From an uncultured Candidatus Melainabacteria bacterium (GTDB lineage: Bacteria; Cyanobacteriota; Vampirovibrionia; Gastranaerophilales; Gastranaerophilaceae), in the NCBI GenBank assembly GCA_934693215.1, contig CAKUVB010000039.1:1-11637 (forward strand): a stretch of DNA of 11,637 bases, read 5' to 3'. The notes below the pieces were generated by a model. That model made no database searches, had not been told where the DNA came from, and saw nothing but the letters and a program-made list of their open reading frames with translations. Positions 6,308 through 11,637 of the stretch are shown here, piece by piece. How positions within the stretch are numbered: the stretch's first letter is position 1; every line of letters starts with the position of its first letter. The position numbers and the translations under genes are program-made.

Positions 6308-7726
6308 ATGAAAGAGAACAATCCAGAAACAAGTGACAAAATATATGCACCATTAGTAGATGCAATGACAATAGCATATAAAAATCCTACTTATCAATTT
6401 CATATCCCTGGACATACAAAAGGGCAAGGAGTATATAAAAAGTTTAAAGATTTGGTTGGAGAAAGAATTCTTGAGCTTGATACGACTGATGAATTTGATA
6501 ATTTGGGGACATTACACCCCGCAACAGGGCCTATAAAAGAGGCTGAAAAACTCGCTGCGGAAGCTTTTGGTGCAAAAAGTTCGTTCTTTTTGCTTAATGG
6601 CTCTACAATAGGAAATCAAGCTTTAGCAATGGCTATTAGCAAAAGAGGACAAAAAGTTATAGTTAATAGAAATTGTCACCGTTCTATTCTTACGGGATTG
6701 ATAATGTCGGGAGCTGAACCTTGCTGGGTTATTCCACAAAAAATAGATGACTGGGCTATTTGGGGAAAAATCACTCCTGAATGTATCGAAAAAGCTCTAT
6801 CTGAAAACGATAATGTTGCTTGCGTATGGATTACAAACCCAACCTATGAGGGAGTAGTATCTGATATTTCTGCAATAAGTATTGTTTGCAAAAAATATAA
6901 TGTGCCATTAATTGTAGATGAGGCTCATGGGTGTTTATGGAGTTTTTCTTCTGAATTACCAAAACCAGCTTTACAATTAGGTGCTGATGCTGTTGTTCAT
7001 TCTTTGCACAAAACAGGTGGTAGTATGAGTCAAACCTCAATGTTGCATGTTGCAAAAGATTCTTTAATAGATGTTGAGATACTTAAACGAACTTTAAAAT
7101 TATTACATACAACAAGCCCATCTTTATTATTATTAACAAGCCTTGATGCTGCTAGAGCAAATTTACAATCAGAAGAAGGTAAACTACAAATACAAAGAGC
7201 TATTAAAAATGCTGAATATTTAAAATCCGAAATAGATGAAATGAGAAATGTTGAATATTTAGATTTGCCAAATCTTGATTTGACAAAGATTTTTATTAGA
7301 GTAAAAGGCTTGTCAGGAAAGAGTTTGGAAATGATACTTGAGCATGATTATAACATCGAAGTAGAATCTGCTTCTGATATCGGGATTTTAATATTATCAA
7401 ACTTAGGTAATGATTCATCTGATTTTGAGTATTTGGTAGATTGTTTAAAAGAAATAGATTCAACAGACTATACCGAACACCCAATTATTGATAAAAAGAA
7501 ACATATGCCAATGTTAGTTCCGCAAATAAAAATGCGTTTAAGAGATGCTTATTTTGCACCAAAAGAATTGATAAACAAATACGATGCGATTGGTAGAATA
7601 TCTGCAGAAGTTGTTGCGGAATGTCCTCCGGGGATTGCAATCCTTTTACCAGGGGAATTGATTACAAAAGAACATTTGCCTTATTTGAAAGATTATAAAG
7701 AAATAGAAGTTATAAAAGATATATAG
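6308..7726 (+). CDS. PLP-dependent Orn/Lys/Arg decarboxylase
   Basis: 472 residues, close to the Bacillus SpeA/YaaO-type arginine/lysine decarboxylases (about 480-490). Motifs in order: FHIPGHTKGQG (31-41); FLLNGST (94-100), which contacts the PLP phosphate; NRNCHRS (120-126), whose His stacks on the cofactor ring; IVDEAHG (202-208), with the Asp that binds the pyridine nitrogen; HSLHKT (231-236), with Lys235 as the Schiff-base lysine; and PPGIAILLPGE (440-450) in the C-terminal decarboxylase domain. All catalytic residues appear intact. The cytoplasmic enzyme removes the carboxyl group of a basic amino acid, feeding polyamine synthesis (agmatine or cadaverine) or consuming protons. Arginine is the likeliest substrate by family size, but lysine or ornithine cannot be excluded. 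It is monocistronic, with no neighbouring agmatinase or spermidine synthase. No strong terminator follows; a weak AATAC/GTATT hairpin lies at 7727-7744. Confidence 0.92.
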   Translation: MKENNPETSDKIYAPLVDAMTIAYKNPTYQFHIPGHTKGQGVYKKFKDLVGERILELDTTDEFDNLGTLHPATGPIKEAEKLAAEAFGAKSSFFLLNGSTIGNQALAMAISKRGQKVIVNRNCHRSILTGLIMSGAEPCWVIPQKIDDWAIWGKITPECIEKALSENDNVACVWITNPTYEGVVSDISAISIVCKKYNVPLIVDEAHGCLWSFSSELPKPALQLGADAVVHSLHKTGGSMSQTSMLHVAKDSLIDVEILKRTLKLLHTTSPSLLLLTSLDAARANLQSEEGKLQIQRAIKNAEYLKSEIDEMRNVEYLDLPNLDLTKIFIRVKGLSGKSLEMILEHDYNIEVESASDIGILILSNLGNDSSDFEYLVDCLKEIDSTDYTEHPIIDKKKHMPMLVPQIKMRLRDAYFAPKELINKYDAIGRISAEVVAECPPGIAILLPGELITKEHLPYLKDYKEIEVIKDI

Positions 7727-7747
7727 AATACAAATGATAGTATTTCG

Positions 7748-7780
7748 GTCATTCAGTGGGCTTGCCAAAGAATCTCATAC
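7748..7780 (+). repeat. Intergenic repeat copy A (truncated)
   Basis: Begins GTCATTCAG and continues through a small TGG/CCA hairpin to AAGAATCTCAT, matching the first half of copies B and C. The second half found in those copies is absent. It lies 22 bp after the decarboxylase gene. The 349-bp gap 7727-8075 contains no convincing gene, only this repeat cluster and the next gene's promoter. Confidence 0.7.
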
Positions 7781-7791
7781 AAACCCGAACA

Positions 7792-7865
7792 ATCATTCAG
7801 AGGGCGTAACCCGAAGAATCTCATGTAAGTCTTGTTAGAGATATTTCGCTAATGCTCAATATGAC
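7792..7865 (+). repeat. Intergenic repeat copy B (full, hairpin-forming)
   Basis: A 74-bp near copy of the unit at 7876. The inner arms CGAAGAATCTC (7812-7822) and GAGATATTTCG (7838-7848) pair at ten of eleven positions. The outer arms begin with ATCATTCAG and end with CAATATGAC. Its tip sequence GGG-CGTAA-CCC differs from copy C yet still pairs. Confidence 0.8.
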
Positions 7866-7875
7866 GGAAAAGTGT

Positions 7876-7947
7876 GTCATTCAGAGCCGTAGGCGAAGAA
7901 TCTCATGTAAACCTTGCTAGAGATATTTCGCTAATGCTCAATATGAC
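7876..7947 (+). repeat. Intergenic repeat copy C (full, hairpin-forming)
   Basis: A 72-bp imperfect inverted repeat. The outer arms GTCATTCAGAGC (7876-7887) and GCTCAATATGAC (7936-7947) pair at nine of twelve positions. The inner arms CGAAGAATCTC (7894-7904) and GAGATATTTCG (7920-7930) pair at ten of eleven. From the inner arm onward it is nearly identical to copy B, with three changes in the 15-base loop. No ORF is inside. It looks like a REP or MITE-like element. Confidence 0.8.
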
Positions 7948-7957
7948 GAATCAAGCA

Positions 7958-8017
7958 GTCATTCCGTACTTGATACGGAATCTGTCAGTTTAATATTTTA
8001 ATAATCCGAATCTGTCA
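7958..8017 (+). repeat. Related palindromic repeat copy D with a partial second unit
   Basis: GTCATTCCGTACTTGATACG and the bases after it include a perfect 8-bp stem, ATTCCGTA (7961-7968) with TACGGAAT (7974-7981), around a CTTGA loop. GAATCTGTCA (7978-7987) recurs at 8008-8017, exactly 30 bp later, after AATCC. It shares the GTCATTC...GAATCT frame with copies A-C but belongs to a different subfamily. Confidence 0.65.
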
Positions 8018-8060
8018 ATGTTGATTATTATAAAAACATCTTCCAACTTATACAAATTAA

Positions 8061-8069
8061 TGATATCAT
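8061..8069 (+). promoter_or_regulatory. Extended -10 promoter of the ABC permease, predicted leaderless
   Basis: TGA-TATCAT (TATCAT at 8064-8069) is an extended -10 with one mismatch. Six bases (TATTCT) separate it from the ATG at 8076 and there is no Shine-Dalgarno site. The geometry is identical to the promoters of the cation transporter and the decarboxylase. Confidence 0.5.
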
Positions 8070-8075
8070 TATTCT

Positions 8076-8921
8076 ATGCTAAAAAAGATTCTTGCAAAAA
8101 TTTCTATACATTCAGTATTGATATTTGTTTCACTTTTATCAATCTTTCCTTTTATTTGGTTGATATCAACATCATTGAAAGGTGTTAATGAAAATATTTT
8201 TGCATATCCTCCAACAATTATTCCTACAGATTTCACTTGGGAAAATTATATCGGAGTTTGGCATAAGGTCAACTTTATTGGATATTTTATAAACAGTATG
8301 GTTGTTGCAGGGTTTACAGTATTGTTAAACCTTATATTATCTTCTCTTGCCGCATATCCGTTGGCAAGAATGGAGTTTAAGGGTAAAAAAATTGTATTCT
8401 TTTCTATTCTTGCAACAATTATGATTCCATTTCAATCAATTATGCTACCTGTTTATTTAATTACAATAAAACTAAACTTGATTGATAGTGTTAATAATTT
8501 TATGGGATATTTAGGTTTAATTCTACCTTTTGCAGTAAATGCTTTTGGAATATTTTTAATGCGTCAAGCATTTATGAAAGTACCTAGAGAACTTGAGGAA
8601 GCGGCAATAATTGATGGGTGCAATATATTTGAAATGTTTGTAAAAGTATGCCTTCCGCTAGTGAAATCTTCACTTGCAGTTCTTGCTATATTTACTTTTA
8701 TTGGCTCTTGGGGTGAATTCTTATGGCCTAGTATTGTACTAACAAAGGATTGCATGTATACTCTGCCTGTTGGTATTAATAACTTGCAAGGTTTGTTTAG
8801 TTCAAACTGGCGATTTATAGCTGCTGGTTCCATTCTAGCAACAATTCCTATTGTTATATTCTTCTTAGCTATGCAAAAATACTTTATCTCAGGCGAAAAT
8901 GAAGGTGCAGTAAAAGGCTAA
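8076..8921 (+). CDS. Sugar ABC transporter permease, MalG/MsmG type
   Basis: 281 residues, the usual length of the second inner-membrane permease of carbohydrate ABC importers (CUT1 type). Six membrane helices are visible at roughly 12-32, 70-93, 106-130, 142-163, 195-218 and 246-268. The cytoplasmic EAA loop, which docks to the ATPase, is intact: ELEEAAIIDGC (172-182) through VCLPLVKSS. The segment FPFIWLISTSLK near the N-terminus and the IPTDFTWENY motif in the first periplasmic loop are typical of the family. Substrate cannot be inferred. The partner permease, ATPase and binding protein, usually adjacent, are not in this window: repeats lie upstream and a toxin-antitoxin pair downstream. 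It presumably works with components encoded elsewhere or is a remnant of a disrupted operon. It has its own predicted leaderless promoter. Confidence 0.92.
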   Translation: MLKKILAKISIHSVLIFVSLLSIFPFIWLISTSLKGVNENIFAYPPTIIPTDFTWENYIGVWHKVNFIGYFINSMVVAGFTVLLNLILSSLAAYPLARMEFKGKKIVFFSILATIMIPFQSIMLPVYLITIKLNLIDSVNNFMGYLGLILPFAVNAFGIFLMRQAFMKVPRELEEAAIIDGCNIFEMFVKVCLPLVKSSLAVLAIFTFIGSWGEFLWPSIVLTKDCMYTLPVGINNLQGLFSSNWRFIAAGSILATIPIVIFFLAMQKYFISGENEGAVKG

Positions 8922-8937
8922 AAGTTAGGGTAATGGA

Positions 8938-8966
8938 TTGACAAAGTGTCGTAAATTTGATACACT
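8938..8966 (+). promoter_or_regulatory. Toxin-antitoxin promoter with inverted-repeat operator candidate
   Basis: TTGACA (8938-8943), a 17-bp spacer ending in TGA, and TACACT (8961-8966) make a good sigma-70 promoter with an extended -10. Start would be near 8973, leaving only about five nt before the toxin ATG. AGTGT (8945-8949) and ACACT (8962-8966) are inverted half-sites inside the promoter, placed where the antitoxin could repress its own operon. Confidence 0.65.
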
Positions 8967-8978
8967 ATAGATAACAGC

Positions 8979-9317
8979 ATGCTTAAAGAAATTGAATATT
9001 ACACAACAAAAGATGACAAGTGTCCATATATTGAATGGTTTTATTCTTTATCTAAAGAGTATCAATCAAAAGTTATCAAACGAATCAATCGTTTAGAAAA
9101 TGGTTTGTATGGGGATTGTAAGCATCTGTCAAATAGTAAATTAAGTGAATTACGATTAGACTTTGGAAAAGGATATCGTATTTATTTTAAAGAATTAAAT
9201 AATGTTATTATTTTAATAATTGCTGGAAGCGATAAATCAAATCAGAATAAGACAATAAAACAAGCTAATATTTATTATGAAGATTATCTAAATAGGAGTA
9301 AATTTAATGACAATTAA
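8979..9317 (+). CDS. Type II toxin, RelE/ParE superfamily (HigB, Gp49-like)
   Basis: 112 residues. The pattern matches the phage-derived Gp49-like/HigB group: an N-terminal strand (LKEIEYYTTKDDKCPYIEWF), a helical region with VIKRINRLENGLYGDCKHL, then the core LSELRLDFGKGYRIYF (56-70) and IIAGSDKSNQNKTIKQA (80-96), which corresponds to the GGDKs-Q-DI-A block of the family. Such toxins usually cleave mRNA, often at the ribosome, and are neutralised by the downstream antitoxin. The toxin-first order is typical of higBA and unlike relBE. No Shine-Dalgarno site precedes the ATG, and the leader is only about five nt, which may keep toxin synthesis below that of the antitoxin. The 3' end overlaps the antitoxin by 11 bp. 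Confidence 0.9.
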   Translation: MLKEIEYYTTKDDKCPYIEWFYSLSKEYQSKVIKRINRLENGLYGDCKHLSNSKLSELRLDFGKGYRIYFKELNNVIILIIAGSDKSNQNKTIKQANIYYEDYLNRSKFNDN

Positions 9318-9612
9318 ACATAATGATTTTGTAAATGATTGGTTAAAAAATGAAGAAAATCAAAATATTTATCTTAGAGATAGTCTTCTTGAATTTGCAG
9401 AAGATGGCGATTATACGGAGTTCTTTCGTTCTTTAGAACAAGTGATAAAAGCCAGAACCTCAGTAAAACAGTTTGCAGAGTCTATTGGAATGCAAAGAAC
9501 AAGCCTTGTAGATTTATTACATGGAAGAACAAAATCTCCAACTATTGCGACTATTAATAAAATCCTTGATGGACTTGGATATGAGATAAAAATTCAATTA
9601 AAATCTGCATAA
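9307..9612 (+). CDS. HTH antitoxin, HigA-type addiction module antidote
   Basis: 101 residues. The N-terminal half (NDFVNDWLKNEENQNIYLRD, AEDGDYTEFFRSLEQVIKAR) is typical of the addiction-module antidote group that accompanies Gp49-like toxins. A helix-turn-helix follows at about 52-79 (SVKQFAESIGMQRTSLVDLL, HGRTKSPT), then a dimerising helix. It should bind the toxin and repress the operon at the upstream inverted repeat. A clear AGGAG (9294-9298) lies 8 nt before its ATG, inside the toxin gene, so its translation is likely stronger than the toxin's. No strong terminator follows; AAATA-GT-TATTT shortly after the stop is too weak. Confidence 0.9.
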   Translation: MTIKHNDFVNDWLKNEENQNIYLRDSLLEFAEDGDYTEFFRSLEQVIKARTSVKQFAESIGMQRTSLVDLLHGRTKSPTIATINKILDGLGYEIKIQLKSA

Positions 9613-9635
9613 ATAGTTATTTATTCTAAAACACT

Positions 9636-9664
9636 TTTACAAAACCTACTTGCCATGATAGAAT
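9636..9664 (+). promoter_or_regulatory. thrS promoter
   Basis: TTTACA (9636-9641), a 17-bp spacer ending in TGA, and TAGAAT (9659-9664) form an extended -10 promoter. Start is expected near 9671, giving thrS a leader of about 100 nt. The palindrome ACTGT-A-ACAGT (9669-9679) sits over the predicted start and could be an operator or the 5' end of the RNA structure. Confidence 0.65.
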
Positions 9665-9681
9665 AATTACTGTAACAGTTA

Positions 9682-9695
9682 GGGGAGTCCGCCCC
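9682..9695 (+). promoter_or_regulatory. GC hairpin in the thrS leader masking a Shine-Dalgarno site
   Basis: GGGG (9682-9685) and CCCC (9692-9695) form a stem around AGTCCG, an unusually GC-rich patch here. The GGGG belongs to AGGGGAG, a strong Shine-Dalgarno site 8 nt before the ATG at 9696. CCCA (9693-9696) could instead pair with TGGG (9710-9713), and GTCC (9687-9690) with GGAC (9712-9715), which would free the site. Confidence 0.45.
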
Positions 9696-9806
9696 ATGGT
9701 AGTAAATTTTGGGACAAATGTTGTTGTCTCAGCAAAAATTTACAAAATGCCTAAAGGACAGAAAGAAGATTATGGAAAAGAACAAAGAAACTTTGTCTAT
9801 TCTTAG
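9696..9806 (+). CDS. Possible leader ORF overlapping the start of thrS
   Basis: A 36-codon ORF (MVVNFGTNVVVSAKIYK and onward, ending NFVYS) with AGGGGAG ending 8 nt before its ATG, a better ribosome site than that of thrS. It is in a different frame and ends 35 nt inside thrS (TAG at 9804-9806). It resembles no family I know and is not Thr-rich, so it is not a classical threonine attenuator peptide. It may be a translational-coupling or regulatory ORF, or chance. Confidence 0.35.
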   Translation: MVVNFGTNVVVSAKIYKMPKGQKEDYGKEQRNFVYS

Positions 9807-11565
9807 ACACTCAGCATCACACATTATGGCTCAGGCAGTACAGAAATTGTTTCCTCAAGCAAAGTTGGCTATAGGACCTTCTACGGCTGATGGGTTTTAC
9901 TATGATTTTGATTTAACAGATGGATACGCATTCACTCACGAAGATTTGGAAAAAATCGAAAACGAAATGAAATCTATCCTTAAACAAAATCTTACTTTTG
10001 AACAAGTAAACGTAGAAGATGTTGATAAACAAATTGCAGAATTCAAAGCAGAAGGCGAAATTTATAAAGCTGAACTACTTGAAGAACACAGAAACGATAA
10101 CCCAACTCTTTATCTAACGAAAGACAAAGACGGAAACGTATTATTTAATGACCTATGTGCAGGTCCTCACGTTCCAAACACATCTTATATAAAAGGTAAT
10201 GCAGTAAAATTATTAAAAGTTGCAGGTGCATACTGGAGAGGCGATGAAAACAAAAAAATGCTTCAAAGAATTTATGCAACTGCATACTGGAATAAAGAAG
10301 ATTTACAAGAATATTTAACTTTCTTGGAAGAAGCAGAAAAACGTGACCACAGAAAACTTGGTAAACAACTTGATTTGTTCTCAGTAAGAGAAGAAATCGG
10401 TGGTGGTCTTGTATTGTGGCACCCAAATCTTGCAACAGTAAGAGAAGAAATAGAAAACTATTGGAGAACAGAACACAGAAAACGTGGTTATGTTATTGTA
10501 AACACTCCTCAAATTGCTAAATCAAAACTTTGGGAAATTTCAGGACATATGGACCATTACAAAGAAAATATGTTCTTTATCCAAAAAGACGAAGATTCAG
10601 ATGACCAATTTGTAGTTAAACCTATGAATTGTCCGTTCCATATTTTGATTTATCAAGCAAACAGACATTCTTATCGTTCATTACCATTGAGAATGGCTGA
10701 GTTGGGTACAGTATATAGAAAAGAAAAATCAGGTGCATTGGCTGGTTTAACTCGTGTTCAAGGCTTCACTCAAGATGATGCTCACATTTTCTGTACTCCT
10801 GAACAATTAGTTGGTGAAATCAATGAAATTATTGATTTTGTATCAGATACAATGAAAATCTTTAAAATGAATTTTGAAGTTGAATTATCTACAAGACCTG
10901 AAAGCTATGTAGGTGAATTGAAGAATTGGGAACTTGCAGAAGCCGGTTTGAAAGAAGCAATGGATAAACGTGGAATGAAGTATGATATCAACGAAGGTGA
11001 TGGTGCATTCTACGGACCTAAAATCGACTTCAAGGTTAAAGATGCTATTGGTAGAACTTGGCAATGTGCTACAATTCAACTTGATTTCAACTTGCCAGAA
11101 CGTTTTGGAATTAAATATCAAGACAAAGATGGTAGTATGAAAACTCCTGTAATGTTGCACAGAGTAATATTTGGTTCAATGGAAAGATTCCATGGTATCT
11201 TAATTGAACACTATGCAGGAGCATTCCCATTATGGCTTGCACCAAATCAAGTTACTATTGTTCCTATCTCAACAGATAAACACGCAGATTATGCGGAAGA
11301 AGTTTACAGAAAGATGAGAGCTGCAGGTATCAGAGCAGAACTTGATGACAGATCAGAAAGTATGAATTACAAAATTAGAGAAGCTCTACAACAACACAAA
11401 GTACCTTATGTATGTGTTGTAGGTGACAAAGAAAAAGAATCAAACTCTGTTGCTGTTAGAAAACGTGCAGTAGGTCAAATTGGAACTTATAACGTAGATG
11501 ATTTCATTAACAAAATGAGTGAAGAAATTCAAACTCGTGGTGAATTTGAAATTAAAGGCGAATAA
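9772..11565 (+). CDS. thrS: Threonyl-tRNA synthetase lacking the TGS domain
   Basis: 597 residues from the ATG at 9772, preceded by purine-rich AAAGGACAGAAAGAAG; in-frame starts further upstream lack a ribosome site and homology. The class II enzyme charges tRNA-Thr in the cytoplasm. Residues 1-200 are the editing domain that hydrolyses Ser-tRNA-Thr, with H13-x3-H17 (HSASH) and C129-x3-H133 (CAGPH). The catalytic core follows: motif 1 around GYVIVNTPQI, motif 2 with YRKE (Arg316) and QGFTQDDAHIF, and motif 3 with GSMERF (Arg472). The catalytic zinc ligands are C287 (MNCPFH), H338 and H463. The anticodon-binding domain runs from about 490 to 590. The N-terminal TGS domain (about 60 residues in the E. 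coli enzyme) is absent, as in some other lineages such as Campylobacter. Its own promoter, leader and terminator flank it, making it a single-gene unit. Confidence 0.97.
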   Translation: MEKNKETLSILRHSASHIMAQAVQKLFPQAKLAIGPSTADGFYYDFDLTDGYAFTHEDLEKIENEMKSILKQNLTFEQVNVEDVDKQIAEFKAEGEIYKAELLEEHRNDNPTLYLTKDKDGNVLFNDLCAGPHVPNTSYIKGNAVKLLKVAGAYWRGDENKKMLQRIYATAYWNKEDLQEYLTFLEEAEKRDHRKLGKQLDLFSVREEIGGGLVLWHPNLATVREEIENYWRTEHRKRGYVIVNTPQIAKSKLWEISGHMDHYKENMFFIQKDEDSDDQFVVKPMNCPFHILIYQANRHSYRSLPLRMAELGTVYRKEKSGALAGLTRVQGFTQDDAHIFCTPEQLVGEINEIIDFVSDTMKIFKMNFEVELSTRPESYVGELKNWELAEAGLKEAMDKRGMKYDINEGDGAFYGPKIDFKVKDAIGRTWQCATIQLDFNLPERFGIKYQDKDGSMKTPVMLHRVIFGSMERFHGILIEHYAGAFPLWLAPNQVTIVPISTDKHADYAEEVYRKMRAAGIRAELDDRSESMNYKIREALQQHKVPYVCVVGDKEKESNSVAVRKRAVGQIGTYNVDDFINKMSEEIQTRGEFEIKGE

Positions 11566-11579
11566 ATAAATAAAAAGAT

Positions 11580-11622
11580 AAAAACACCTCTTTAGCAAAT
11601 GCTTAAGGGGTGTTTTTCTTTT
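11580..11622 (+). terminator. Intrinsic terminator of thrS
   Basis: AAAAACACCTC (11580-11590) pairs with GGGGTGTTTTT (11607-11617), and the stem continues through AGCA/TGCT to a short loop, with one mismatch and one wobble. It is followed by TTTTTCTTTT. It begins 15 bp after the stop codon and is a strong Rho-independent terminator. Confidence 0.92.
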
Positions 11623-11637
11623 GTAAATATAGCAATT

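Noticed and set aside
7748..8017. CRISPR array
   Set aside because: There are only two or three spaced units of over 70 bp, internally palindromic and without regular unique spacers or cas genes.
9665..9771. T-box riboswitch in the thrS leader
   Set aside because: There is no T-box consensus (AGGGUGGNACCGCG), no stem I-like region, no terminator/antiterminator pair, and the leader is too short.
9709..9771. Upstream in-frame extension of thrS, or a frameshifted TGS domain
   Set aside because: The extension has no ribosome site, and none of the frames in 9613-9771 shows TGS-like sequence; enzymes without TGS are known.
10145..10435. Antisense ORF within thrS, and similar antisense frames in other genes
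   Set aside because: These are shadows of strongly conserved genes, without ribosome sites or recognisable protein features.

Overview
The window is a strongly AT-rich, gene-dense piece of bacterial chromosome using the standard code (TGG for Trp; no in-frame TGA). No rRNA, tRNA, CRISPR array or intact mobile element was seen. Gene content and style (TPR-glycosyltransferase fusions, a small protein starting MGLSASQARLL, Shine-Dalgarno genes mixed with apparently leaderless ones, GTCATTC...GAATCT intergenic repeats) fit a host-associated bacterium such as a gut Gastranaerophilales/Melainabacteria lineage. That placement is recollection-based inference with modest confidence; 16S or marker-gene context would be needed.

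Layout. Positions 1-2610 hold two overlapping paralogues (the first cut by the window edge): TPR proteins with a C-terminal GT-B/GT9-like glycosyltransferase domain. A 167-residue Gln/Asn/Tyr-rich protein of unknown role follows (2681-3184) behind a 9-bp inverted repeat. Convergent to it is a cation diffusion facilitator (3190-4080, minus). Divergent from that is a UshA-like metallophosphoesterase (4136-5161) that keeps its metal ligands but lacks the usual catalytic His-Asp pair. A bidirectional terminator (5192-5217) separates it from a 282-residue protein on the minus strand (5250-6098). That protein has coiled-coil-like ends and lies behind a sigma-28/FliA-type promoter match and a structured 5' leader. 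Facing away from it is a PLP-dependent Orn/Lys/Arg decarboxylase (6308-7726). Positions 7727-8075 carry no gene but a cluster of related hairpin-forming repeats. Then come a lone sugar-ABC permease (8076-8921), a HigB/HigA-type toxin-antitoxin pair (8979-9612) and threonyl-tRNA synthetase without a TGS domain (9772-11565). The synthetase has its own promoter, a leader hairpin, a possible overlapping leader ORF and a strong terminator.

How the parts relate. The genes do not form one pathway; they look like short transcription units in alternating orientation. Most of the signal lies in gene control. Three unrelated genes (cation transporter, decarboxylase, permease) have a TGn-extended -10 box ending exactly 6 nt before the ATG, predicting leaderless mRNAs. 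Three others (the Q-rich protein, the 282-residue protein, the antitoxin) have clear Shine-Dalgarno sites. The flagellar-type promoter on the 282-residue gene links an otherwise unrecognised protein to motility or surface structures. I see no clear multi-gene novel system; the best candidates for new biology are the sigma-28-controlled protein with its leader, the altered phosphoesterase, and the thrS leader ORF.
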